Shown one piece after another: positions 1 through 6,343 of a stretch of DNA of 7,220 bases. Below the pieces are notes generated by a model, which was given only the letters and a program-made list of their open reading frames with translations, made no database searches and was not told the DNA's origin. The DNA is taken from contig CBHWED010000174.1 in the NCBI GenBank assembly GCA_966112795.1, positions 1 to 7,220 of the forward strand, read 5' to 3'. The translations under genes and the position numbers were made by a program. The stretch's first letter is position 1. Each line of letters starts with the position of its first letter. Origin of the DNA: Croceibacterium_A sp966112795 (GTDB lineage Bacteria; Pseudomonadota; Alphaproteobacteria; Sphingomonadales; Sphingomonadaceae).

Positions 1-1736
1 ACGGCGTTGGCGGCATCGTCGAAGCTGTCGGAAACCACCCGCACGTCCGCGCCGAGGCGTATGCGCCGATGCGTCCAGTCGCCCGACAGCGTCAGCGCGT
101 GCTTGGGACGGCGCGCGAGGTCATTGCCGTAAGTCGCTGATCCCCGGGTGCGATCCTCGGCATCGAGCAGCGTGTAGGCCGCGCCCAGGCTCAGCGAATA
201 GCCGATCTGCACATCGGCTTCGGCCTCGAGCCCTTGCGCCCGCGCACGCCCGATGTTGTCGTAGGTGCCGAACGGGCGCCCGGCGCAGATGCCGGTGGTT
301 ACTCCGAAACAGCTGTCGAACCCGATCAGGTCCTCGGTATCGCGGCGAAACACCGTCACCCCGAAATCGCCGACGAAGCCGTCGTAGCTGATGCCCACGT
401 CGTAGCTTCGGCCGCGCTCGGGCCGCAGCGCGGCGTTGCCGTAATCCGAATGAAGCTGGAACAGCGTCGGCGCCTTGAAACCCTCGCCGTAAGACGCGGT
501 CAGGCGCACGCGGTCGAGATTCCACGCTGCATCGGCACCGAAGCTCCACGCGCCGCCGAAGTCGCGATGGTCGTCGCGCCGCAGCCCCGCGGCGAGGTGA
601 ACCGGGCCGCGGTCGTAGTCGAGCTGCAGATAGCCGCCTGCCGCCGCCGACTTGCGCTCGGGATCGAACAGCGTCGCGAAGCGCAGCCATTCCTTCTCGG
701 CACCGAAGTTGAGCGCCAGCGTGCGGTTGGCGCGCCAGCGGCCGCGCAGCTCGACCCGCTCGCTCTCGCCGTCCGTCGTATACCCGGGCCCCGCGCCGAG
801 GGCCGGATCGAAGCTGTCGCGCTCGGTGTCGGCGAGCGACGCCGCAGCCCGCACGTCGAAATCGCGATCCTCGTAGCGCAAGCCGGCCACGCCCGAGCGC
901 TGCCGCGTGACCTGGTATTCCGCGGTATCGGCGAGCGTGAATGCCGGCGCCGGGAAGCCGTCGATCTCGAGCCGCCCGTCCGCCAGGCGCCCGGTGGCGA
1001 AAGCGCTCAGGCCCTGTGCCAGTTCGATCTCGGCGCGGCCGCCGAGCTCGGTCTGGCGGAAGCCGTCGGCCTCGGTCCCGCCGGCCGCCGACGAGAAGCC
1101 CTCGGTGGTATAGTGCCCGACCTGCAACCCGAGCTTTGCCGGGCCGGCCTCGAGGCGCGTGCCGGCGGTCGCGTAGAGGCTCTCGTTGGCACCGTACTCG
1201 AGCGACGCGGACAGGGTCTCGCTCGTCCCGGTCGTCGCCGCGAGCACGCCGCCGAGCGCCTGGCTGCCCCAGATTGTGCTGTTCGAGCTCCGCTGCAGCT
1301 CGACCTTGGCCAGACCGCCCATCAGCAGGTTGCCGAAATCGAACCCGCCGCCGGGCGCCGCCGGGTCGGCGACGCGGACGCCGTCGATCAGCACCAACAG
1401 CTGCTCGCCTTCGGCCCCGCGCACGCGGACTCCGGTGAAGCTGCCCGGCGAGCCGTTGCGGCTGACGGTCACCCCGGGCGCGCGCTCGAGCAAGCGGGTC
1501 AGATCCGGACCCTGCAGCCTTTCGATATCGCGACGCTCGAATGCGGTGATCGCCTGACCGCTGTTGAGCAGCGACTCGCGCGTGCCCGTCGCGAGCACGG
1601 TGATGGCGCTCTCGCGCATCTCCATCAGCAGCGAGATCGGGCGCTCCTCGCTGGCCGTCTCGGCAGCGTCATCCTGGGCCCGCGCCGCCTGGGACACCGC
1701 AGCTACACTCAGAAAAATCAGATATTTGTATTTCAC
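1..1736 (-). CDS. btuB: TonB-dependent vitamin B12 receptor, BtuB-like (C-terminus off window)
   Basis: Outer-membrane gated barrel that imports cobalamin using TonB energy. I translated this frame through to the left edge and found no stop, giving about 578 residues; family members run near 600-650, so only the last strands are missing. The protein starts VKYKYLIFLSVAAV, a signal peptide with likely cleavage after ARA near residue 20. A TonB box (ITVLATG) lies at residues 45-51. The plug domain covers about 55-165, with LLERAPGVTVSRNG, VRVRGAEGEQLLVLIDGVRV and a SSNSTIWGSQALGGVL end. Barrel repeats follow, including RRDDHRDFGGAWSFGAD and GFKAPTLFQLHSDYGN. Cysteines at 476 and 484 sit in a probable surface loop and could form a disulfide. 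The GTG start at 1736 is chosen because GGAGGG lies 4 bases upstream and the next upstream GTG overlaps that site. The B12 riboswitch directly upstream supports the cobalamin assignment over a generic siderophore receptor. Confidence 0.93.
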   Translation of the reverse strand, partial: MKYKYLIFLSVAAVSQAARAQDDAAETASEERPISLLMEMRESAITVLATGTRESLLNSGQAITAFERRDIERLQGPDLTRLLERAPGVTVSRNGSPGSFTGVRVRGAEGEQLLVLIDGVRVADPAAPGGGFDFGNLLMGGLAKVELQRSSNSTIWGSQALGGVLAATTGTSETLSASLEYGANESLYATAGTRLEAGPAKLGLQVGHYTTEGFSSAAGGTEADGFRQTELGGRAEIELAQGLSAFATGRLADGRLEIDGFPAPAFTLADTAEYQVTRQRSGVAGLRYEDRDFDVRAAASLADTERDSFDPALGAGPGYTTDGESERVELRGRWRANRTLALNFGAEKEWLRFATLFDPERKSAAAGGYLQLDYDRGPVHLAAGLRRDDHRDFGGAWSFGADAAWNLDRVRLTASYGEGFKAPTLFQLHSDYGNAALRPERGRSYDVGISYDGFVGDFGVTVFRRDTEDLIGFDSCFGVTTGICAGRPFGTYDNIGRARAQGLEAEADVQIGYSLSLGAAYTLLDAEDRTRGSATYGNDLARRPKHALTLSGDWTHRRIRLGADVRVVSDSFDDAANA

Positions 1737-1800
1737 ACTTCCCTCCACGAACGAACACGCCGTTCACGGCGGGAGGAAGCGCGAGTCGCGCTTCTCCGCT
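1737..1800 (-). promoter_or_regulatory. Expression platform of the B12 riboswitch (predicted switch hairpins)
   Basis: Between the aptamer and btuB the minus-strand RNA has two strong hairpins. One is GAAGCGCGA-C-TCGCGCTTC (1794-1776), with nine potential pairs less the bases needed for the loop. The other is CGCCG-TGAA-CGGCG (1771-1758). The 3' arm of the first runs into CTTCCTCC (1779-1772), which can instead pair with the ribosome binding site GGAGGGAAG (1746-1738) with one bulged G, closing around the second hairpin. The two pairings share bases 1776-1779 and exclude each other. No U-tract follows either hairpin, so control is more likely at translation than by termination. The structures are read by eye and not energy-calculated. 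Confidence 0.5.
1741..1746 (-). promoter_or_regulatory. Ribosome binding site of btuB
   Basis: The minus strand reads GGAGGG here, 4 bases before the GTG start at 1736. The spacing is slightly short, but no better site exists nearby. The site is complementary, with one bulged base, to a leader segment at 1772-1779, so it may be masked when the riboswitch is in its off state. Confidence 0.7.
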
Positions 1801-1837
1801 GGCTTTCCGGTACACCCCGCCCGGCGCCGAACGACTG

Positions 1838-2000
1838 TCGCGGACAGGTCTCCTGGCTCCCGGATCGTCGCCGCCGCCCCGCCTTCCCGGTTGCCCAGTG
1901 GCGTCGTGGGACGCAGCTCCCCGGTCACAGTTGCGGGGGCAGCGCGGGCCTTGCACCCGCTTCCCTCGGCACGCTCGCGCTTGCCGGCCCGGCCTCCCGG
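1838..2000 (-). ncRNA. Cobalamin (B12) riboswitch aptamer
   Basis: The minus strand carries the hallmark blocks of the adenosylcobalamin riboswitch in the right order. First comes GAGGGAAGCGGGTGCAAGGC, running into GCGCTGCCCCCGCAACTGTG and ACCGGGGAGC (about 1975-1915). Next is CCACTGGG followed by GGGAAGGC. Last is the B12 box AGCCAGGAGACCTGTCC (1858-1842). In the known family, binding of coenzyme B12 folds the aptamer and shuts down the downstream transport or synthesis gene, here btuB. The outer boundaries are approximate because the P1 pairing could not be fixed by eye; GGCA/TGCC near 1985-1965 probably forms the 5' stem. Confidence 0.95.
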
Positions 2001-2017
2001 GCGATCCGTGACGTCGG

Positions 2018-2050
2018 GTCGCGTTTTAACCTTTGCCGAGTCCGTGTCCA
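2018..2050 (-). promoter_or_regulatory. Candidate promoter for the btuB leader
   Basis: On the minus strand a CTGGAC block is followed after 16 bases by TTAAAA (2029-2024), the only AT-rich patch upstream of the aptamer. Transcription would start near 2015, just before the riboswitch. The match to a housekeeping promoter is weak, so this rests mainly on position. Confidence 0.25.
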
Positions 2051-2116
2051 GCTTTGGCACGGCGCCCGCGCGGCGGGTGCGACGCGCGTGCACCCGGGCT
2101 AGGCGCGACATGCGCC

Positions 2117-3223
2117 ATGACCGAGCCCTCGCTCCCCTGCCCCGACTTGCGTCCCCGCGATTTCAGCGCGCGCCTGTCGCGCCGCGCGGGCCCGATCGGC
2201 GCGCGCCGCCAGCGCCGCCATGCCGGGCGGCGGCTGGCGGTGCTTGCCGCGGCGATCGCGGTGCCGGCCGTCGCCGCGCCGGTGGAATGGCAGCCGGCCG
2301 CGCTCGTCGCGCCCGCACCGCCGGCGGCGCCGCTCGGCTTCGAAGTGCCCGGCGAGAGCTTCCCGGGCTCGGCTTTCTATTACCTCGACGACCTGCCGAA
2401 CGTGCGCAATCCGGCAGCTCCAGGGTCGGCGGACGCGGCGGAACTTGCCCTTCCAAGCCCGTCCGCCGGCCTGCTCGAGGCGGGCCCCGCAGCGCGCGCG
2501 CTGCGCCTCGCCGGCACCCTCGGCGACCGCTCGCGCGCGCAGTACTGCCTGACGCTGGCCGTGTATTACGAGGCCGCCAGCGAGCCCGACGCGGGGCAGC
2601 GCGCAGTCGCCCAGGTCGTGCTCAACCGCGTTGCCCACCCGGCCTATCCCGACACCGTCTGCGGGGTCGTGTTCCAGGGGTCGGAGCGCGTAACCGGGTG
2701 CCAGTTCAGCTTCACCTGCGACGGTTCGCTCGCGCGCAAGCCGGCGCGGATGTGGTGGGACCGCGCGGCCGGTGTCGCCCGCGCGGCGCTCGCGGGCGCG
2801 GTCTATGCCCCGGTCGGCCTCGCCACGCATTACCACACCGTGCAGGTCCACCCGTACTGGGCCGACAGCCTCGACAGCATCGGCACGATCGGCGCGCACC
2901 GCTTCTATCGCTGGCGCGGCGCCGCCGGGCGCGCCGCGGCATTCAGCGACGTCTATCTCGGCGGCGAGCCGGTCGCCGCGCCGCACGCCCGCCTGGCCGA
3001 GCCGGCGCCGGCGGTCGAGACCGACCCGCTCGCGCTCGCCCAGGCGTATGAAGCGCGGGTCGGCACCGCCGCTGCCGTCGCCGCCCTTTCGCCCGCGCCT
3101 GCCTACACGCCCGAGATCGAGGCGCGCGGGGGCGATGCGCTGTACCAGGCGCAGGCCGCGCCCGCCGTGGGCCAGGTCCGCGAGGAGTATGCCCGCAGCG
3201 GCCAGTGGCTGCGCCAGCCCTAG
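2117..3223 (+). CDS. Cell wall hydrolase, SleB/CwlJ type (Hydrolase_2 domain)
   Basis: Predicted peptidoglycan-cleaving enzyme of 368 residues, probably acting in the periplasm. A basic stretch (RRAGPIGARRQRRHAGRR, residues 22-39) is followed by a hydrophobic segment LAVLAAAIAVPAVAA (40-54), which serves as a signal peptide or membrane anchor. The SleB-like core spans about 143-265. It contains YCLTLAVYYEAASE, whose Glu152 fits the catalytic glutamate of this fold, then GQRAVAQVVLNRV, CQFSFTCDGS, ATHYHT and IGAHRFYRW. Cysteines 144, 182, 195 and 201 could form disulfides. The last 100 residues are rich in Ala and Pro with no recognised domain. In non-sporing alphaproteobacteria these enzymes are generally annotated as cell wall hydrolases with unknown physiological role. 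The ATG at 2117 is preferred over an in-frame TTG at 2033, although no strong ribosome binding site precedes it (AGGCG 11 bases away). It is divergent from btuB. Confidence 0.87.
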   Translation: MTEPSLPCPDLRPRDFSARLSRRAGPIGARRQRRHAGRRLAVLAAAIAVPAVAAPVEWQPAALVAPAPPAAPLGFEVPGESFPGSAFYYLDDLPNVRNPAAPGSADAAELALPSPSAGLLEAGPAARALRLAGTLGDRSRAQYCLTLAVYYEAASEPDAGQRAVAQVVLNRVAHPAYPDTVCGVVFQGSERVTGCQFSFTCDGSLARKPARMWWDRAAGVARAALAGAVYAPVGLATHYHTVQVHPYWADSLDSIGTIGAHRFYRWRGAAGRAAAFSDVYLGGEPVAAPHARLAEPAPAVETDPLALAQAYEARVGTAAAVAALSPAPAYTPEIEARGGDALYQAQAAPAVGQVREEYARSGQWLRQP

Positions 3224-3234
3224 GCCGAGAGGCA

Positions 3235-3269
3235 AATGGTAAACCCCGGGCAACATTCGGGAAACCATT
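3235..3269. repeat. Imperfect hairpin after the hydrolase gene
   Basis: AATGGT (3235-3240) pairs with ACCATT (3264-3269), and inside it CCCG (3245-3248) pairs with CGGG (3258-3261). There is no T-tract, so it is a poor rho-independent terminator. It could be a weak terminator, an mRNA 3' stabiliser or a protein site; its role is unknown. Confidence 0.3.
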
Positions 3270-3349
3270 CGTCCCAACGATAACTTAGCCGGCCGCCGAT
3301 AGGACGGGATGCCGCCGACGAGGCGTCACCGTTCGAGATCAAGGCGTCC

Positions 3350-3658
3350 ATGACCATCCGTTTCGCAGCCCCGCCGAGCGCCATCGCCCCCCGCATGAGC
3401 GCACGCAGGATCCGCGAGAGCAGCGGGCCGCCGGCCAACGACAACGGCGGCGCGCGCGCCACCGACGCGATGCTCCACGCGGCCTTGCGCCATTTCGCCG
3501 AGCACGGCCTCGCAGCCGCCCAGCGCGCGCGCAAGCAGGCCGAGGCGGCGTTCTTCGCCAACGACCGGCAAGGCTATTTGTGGTGGCTCGAGATCTGCCG
3601 CGCGCTCGATCGGCGCATGGCCCGCGAGCTCGCGGCCGGGACCGGCGGACAGGGCTGA
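3350..3658 (+). CDS. Small conserved-looking protein of unknown function
   Basis: This frame encodes 102 residues, and I do not recognise a named family. The first 40 residues look disordered (rich in Ala, Pro, Arg, Asn, Gly, with PPANDNGG at 27-34). Residues 40-95 look like a compact helical unit, MLHAALRHFAEHGLAAAQRARKQAEAAFF, followed by a Trp-containing segment YLWWLEICRALDRRMARELA. There is no signal peptide or membrane segment, so it is probably cytoplasmic. The ATG at 3350 has AAGG 6 bases upstream. Its codons are GC-rich in the third position like the neighbours, and the amphipathic helix pattern supports a real gene. It lies alone between the hydrolase (126-base gap) and the GGDEF-EAL gene (about 100-base gap). 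Function cannot be inferred from sequence or context. Confidence 0.7.
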   Translation: MTIRFAAPPSAIAPRMSARRIRESSGPPANDNGGARATDAMLHAALRHFAEHGLAAAQRARKQAEAAFFANDRQGYLWWLEICRALDRRMARELAAGTGGQG

Positions 3659-3671
3659 ATCCGGCCCGGAA

Positions 3672-3688
3672 AACCGCGGATTGCGGTT
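3672..3688 (+). other. Small hairpin downstream of the small ORF
   Basis: AACCGC and GCGGTT form a perfect 6-base stem with a GGATT loop, 13 bases after the stop of the small gene. No T-run follows, so terminator activity is doubtful. Its right arm overlaps the CtrA-like site. Confidence 0.3.
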
Positions 3689-3702
3689 AGGGCCGACTTA
3701 AC
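3687..3702 (+). promoter_or_regulatory. Candidate CtrA binding site
   Basis: TTAGGGCCGACTTAAC matches the CtrA full-site consensus TTAA-N7-TTAAC with a single mismatch (G for A at the fourth base). CtrA is the alphaproteobacterial cell-cycle and motility regulator and commonly controls cyclic-di-GMP genes. The site ends 54 bases before the favoured start of the GGDEF-EAL gene, a distance that allows activation over a -35 position. The motif is short, so a chance match is possible. Confidence 0.4.
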
Positions 3703-3755
3703 CACTCGGTGACCACTTGCGGGTACAGCCGGCCACGGTCGTGGAGAAAAATCGG

Positions 3756-5699
3756 TTGCGTCTGGGCGACATCATCAGGGGCTATCTCGGCGGCGATGAC
3801 CGCGACGAGCGCGTGCGCCGCAAGCTCGTGGAGACGCTCTATACCCAGCCGACCAGCCTCGCGGCCGGCGCGGTCGCCGGCATCGCCTGCGCCGCAACCG
3901 CGATCGCGGTGTCCGGCGACCTCGCGATCACGATCGCCGGGACGCTGCTGATCGTCACCGCGGTGCTGCGCGTGGGCATGGCGTTCTGGATCGCCCGCGA
4001 CACCGTCAAGCGCGACGCGCGCTCGCTCGAGGCGCTCTACGAGGTCGGCGCGTTCACTTACGCGCTGCTCTCGGGCGTGGTCGCTGCGCTGACCGTCTAC
4101 GACCCGCGCGGCGGGCACATCCAGACGCTGATGGTGACCTATGCCCTCGTCTACGGCGTCGGCATCTCGGCGCGCAACGCCGGGCGCCCGATGATCGCGG
4201 TCGGCCAGCTGCTGCTGTCGGCGCTGCCGATCATGATCGTCGGCGTGATCGTCGGCGGGCCGGTGTTCTACGTGCTCGCCGGGACCATGGTGTTCGTGAT
4301 CCTCGGGGTCATGTCGATCACCTTCAACGTGTTCCGCACCTTGCGCGAGCAGATCATCGCCGCCGAGGCGAGCGCGCAGATGGCCGAGCGCATGCGCGAC
4401 CTCGCGCGGACCGACGTCGTCACCGGGCTCGCCAACCGCGCCGGGCTCAACCACGACATGGCCGAGATGCTGATGGCGCTGCCGCAGGGCGGCAAGCTGG
4501 CGATGTTCTGGCTCGACCTCGACCGGTTCAAGGAAATCAACGACACGCTCGGCCACCCGATCGGCGACAAGGTGCTCGCCGAAGTCGGCAGCCGGCTGCG
4601 CACGATCGCGCCCGAAGGCGCCTGCCTCGCGCGCTTCGGCGGCGACGAGTTCATCGTCGTCTCGCGCGTGGCCGACCGCACCGAAAGCGAGCGGCTGGCG
4701 CGCGCGGTCAACGACGCGATCGGCCGGCCGACACGGATCGACGGGCAGCGGATCGACACGTCGGCCTCGATGGGCGTCGCGCTGCTGCCCGACGACGGGC
4801 CCGACATCGACACGCTGATGCAGGGCGCCGACCTCGCGCTGTACCATGCCAAGATCGGCGGCCGGGCGCAGATCTGCTTCTTCGACAACGCCATGACCCG
4901 CGAGCTCGTGCGCAAGAAGCAGATCGAGGCCGAGCTGCGCGCGGCGATCCAGCGCGACGAGCTGTCGATCTTCTTCCAGCCGATCGTCGACCTCGACTCG
5001 GGCAAGATCCGCACGTTCGAAGCGCTGGTCCGCTGGTTCCACCCGGAGAAGGGCGAGCTGCGCCCCGACGAGTTCATTCCGGTCGCCGAGGAAACCGGGG
5101 TCATCATCACGCTCGGCAACTGGATCACCGCGCAGGCGGCCAAGGCCGCCGCCGGCTGGCCCGAGGACGTGACCATCGCGGTCAACCTCTCGCCGGTGCA
5201 GATCCGCGCGCCGGGCGCCGCGCTCGGCATCCTCAATGCGCTCAAGGAAGCCGGGCTCGACCCGCACCGGCTCGAGCTCGAGGTCACCGAGAGCCTGTTC
5301 CTCGACGACGACGCCAACACCGCGCGCTTCATCGAGGGCCTCGCCGCCGAAGGCGTGCGCTTCGCGCTCGACGACTTCGGCACCGGCTACTCGTCGCTCG
5401 GCTACATCAACAAGTTCCCGTTCAAGAAGATCAAGGTCGACCGCAGCTTCGTCTCGGGGCCCCAGGTCGGCAAGAAGAGCGACGCGATCATCCGCGCGGT
5501 CGCCGAGATGGGCGCGACGCTCGACATGGACATCGTCGCCGAGGGCCTCGAGACGATCGAGCAGGTCACCGCGGTCCGCGCCGCCGGCTGCACGCTCGGC
5601 CAGGGCTACTACTTCAGCCGCGCGGTGCCCGACTACCTCGCCGCCATGCTGCTGTCGCAGGAGCGCGACCGCGACACGCGGACGCGGCTCGCGGGCTGA
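3756..5699 (+). CDS. Membrane-bound GGDEF-EAL cyclic-di-GMP signalling protein
   Basis: Predicted enzyme that makes and/or degrades cyclic-di-GMP at the inner membrane; 647 residues from this start. About six hydrophobic segments occupy residues 33-190, followed by a linker helix (191-216). The GGDEF domain (about 217-375) has DLDRFKEINDTLGH with metal-site Asp254 and an intact GGDEF at 295-299. The usual inhibitory RxxD motif is absent; its place holds PEGA (286-289). The EAL domain (about 385-630) keeps EAL at 422-424, Asn477, Glu509, Glu512, Asp539-Asp540 in DDFGTGYSS, Lys560, Glu596 in AEGLET and Gln616, so it looks catalytically complete. The TTG at 3756 is favoured because GGAG lies 9 bases upstream. 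In-frame GTG at 3741 and TTG at 3717 would add 5 or 13 residues but have weak ribosome binding sites. The membrane domain is not one I can name; it probably senses an unknown signal. Confidence 0.92.
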   Translation: MRLGDIIRGYLGGDDRDERVRRKLVETLYTQPTSLAAGAVAGIACAATAIAVSGDLAITIAGTLLIVTAVLRVGMAFWIARDTVKRDARSLEALYEVGAFTYALLSGVVAALTVYDPRGGHIQTLMVTYALVYGVGISARNAGRPMIAVGQLLLSALPIMIVGVIVGGPVFYVLAGTMVFVILGVMSITFNVFRTLREQIIAAEASAQMAERMRDLARTDVVTGLANRAGLNHDMAEMLMALPQGGKLAMFWLDLDRFKEINDTLGHPIGDKVLAEVGSRLRTIAPEGACLARFGGDEFIVVSRVADRTESERLARAVNDAIGRPTRIDGQRIDTSASMGVALLPDDGPDIDTLMQGADLALYHAKIGGRAQICFFDNAMTRELVRKKQIEAELRAAIQRDELSIFFQPIVDLDSGKIRTFEALVRWFHPEKGELRPDEFIPVAEETGVIITLGNWITAQAAKAAAGWPEDVTIAVNLSPVQIRAPGAALGILNALKEAGLDPHRLELEVTESLFLDDDANTARFIEGLAAEGVRFALDDFGTGYSSLGYINKFPFKKIKVDRSFVSGPQVGKKSDAIIRAVAEMGATLDMDIVAEGLETIEQVTAVRAAGCTLGQGYYFSRAVPDYLAAMLLSQERDRDTRTRLAG

Positions 5700-5720
5700 G
5701 CCATCGAAGCATAGGAACGT

Positions 5721-6269
5721 TTAGGCCGGTTCGGACGTGTCGGCCGCAGCCTCGGCCAGCCGCCGCCCGCGGTCGGTCAGCGCATAGACGGCCACCGGCG
5801 GGAAGCTGTCGTGCAGCTCGCGCGTCACGAGCGCTTCGGCGAGCGCGGCCTTCAGCGTCAGCGACAGCGCGCGCGGACTGACCGGCGCGAGCCTTTCGGC
5901 AAGAGTGCCGAAACGCGCTTCGCCTTCTGCCAGCACGGCCAGCAGCGGCAGGCTCCAGCGGGTCAGCGCGTCGGGCGCGAGCCCGAGCGCGTCGCGCGTC
6001 CGCATCACCGCCTCGCACCACGGCCCCGTCGCGCGTCCCTCGGGCGTCAGCACGTACTCGGGCCGCAGCGGGTGCCCGTGCCCGGGATTCCGCACGAGCC
6101 AGCCGCCCTCGATCAGCGCATCGAAGCTGGCCCGCGCGACGCCCCGCGCCAGCCCGAGCCGGCGCACCGCCTCGGCAAAGCGCAGCCCGTCACCGGCGCT
6201 CGCCAGCGCGAGCAGCGGGATCTGCCAGCGGCCCGCGCAGAGGCGGATCAGCTCGTCGTGCGTCGGCAT
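5721..6269 (-). CDS. Tandem winged-helix transcriptional regulator, HxlR-like
   Basis: DNA-binding regulator of 182 residues made of two similar HxlR-like units. Unit one (about 8-80) reads LCAGRWQIPLLALASAG, then RFAEAVRRLGLARGVARASFDALIEGGWLVR, and ends PEYVLTPEGRA. Unit two (about 100-172) reads ALTRWSLPLLAVLAEGEARF, then GTLAERLAPVSPRALSLTLKAAL and EALVTR, and ends PPVAVYALTDRGRRLA. The order RW..PLL, RF..L, helix-turn-helix, L(V/I)xR wing and Y.LT..GR is the HxlR family signature, seen twice. Classical HxlR proteins are about 100-120 residues with one unit and act as dimers, so this one may supply both halves in one chain. Only two cysteines (11 and 85) are present, and neither sits where redox-sensing relatives keep theirs. 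It starts 74 bases from the divergent VOC gene and probably controls it and itself through the palindrome between them. Confidence 0.8.
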   Translation of the reverse strand: MPTHDELIRLCAGRWQIPLLALASAGDGLRFAEAVRRLGLARGVARASFDALIEGGWLVRNPGHGHPLRPEYVLTPEGRATGPWCEAVMRTRDALGLAPDALTRWSLPLLAVLAEGEARFGTLAERLAPVSPRALSLTLKAALAEALVTRELHDSFPPVAVYALTDRGRRLAEAAADTSEPA

Positions 6270-6290
6270 CGCCTCAGTCTAGCAGCTAAT

Positions 6291-6318
6291 TTTATATGTG
6301 CTATAAAAACAGTACATA
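6291..6318. promoter_or_regulatory. AT-rich divergent promoter with palindromic operator
   Basis: TATGTGCT (6295-6302) and AGTACATA (6311-6318) form an inverted repeat, 7 of 8 matching, around an 8-base spacer ATAAAAAC. It lies in the 74 bases between the regulator and the VOC gene. The stretch is strikingly AT-rich against the GC-rich surroundings and includes TATAAA, a -10-like hexamer at 6302-6307. Size and symmetry suit a dimeric or tandem winged-helix protein, so this is the likely operator of the adjacent regulator. Confidence 0.55.
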
Positions 6319-6329
6319 CCGATTCGCAG

Positions 6330-6335
6330 AGGAGG
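6330..6335 (+). promoter_or_regulatory. Ribosome binding site of the VOC gene
   Basis: AGGAGG, a near-ideal site, lies 8 bases before the ATG at 6344. It decides that start against an in-frame ATG at 6296, which falls inside the palindromic operator, and an out-of-frame ATG at 6337. Confidence 0.85.
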
Positions 6336-6343
6336 CATGGAAG

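Noticed and set aside
234..2102. Very long open frame on the plus strand (622 codons)
   Set aside because: It lies opposite the btuB frame, crosses the riboswitch and reads as low-complexity Arg/Ala/Glu-rich protein without domains. The minus strand gives a complete TonB receptor instead.
2033..2116. TTG-initiated N-terminal extension of the hydrolase
   Set aside because: The added 28 residues are not signal-like, have no ribosome binding site and overlap the presumed btuB promoter region.
1564..3051. Plus-strand open frame of 495 codons
   Set aside because: It crosses the btuB start, the riboswitch and the hydrolase out of frame and is Arg/Ala-rich with no motif.
2099..3277. Minus-strand open frame of 392 codons
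   Set aside because: It is a shadow of the SleB-type hydrolase, whose plus-strand product has a clear domain.
3687..5267. Long minus-strand open frame of 526 codons
   Set aside because: It is antisense to the GGDEF-EAL gene and rich in Asp, Arg, His and Ala as expected from a GC-rich shadow frame; it shows no family motifs.
6296..6343. Upstream ATG start for the VOC protein
   Set aside because: It lies inside the palindrome and -10-like sequence, and AGGAGG fits the ATG at 6344 far better.
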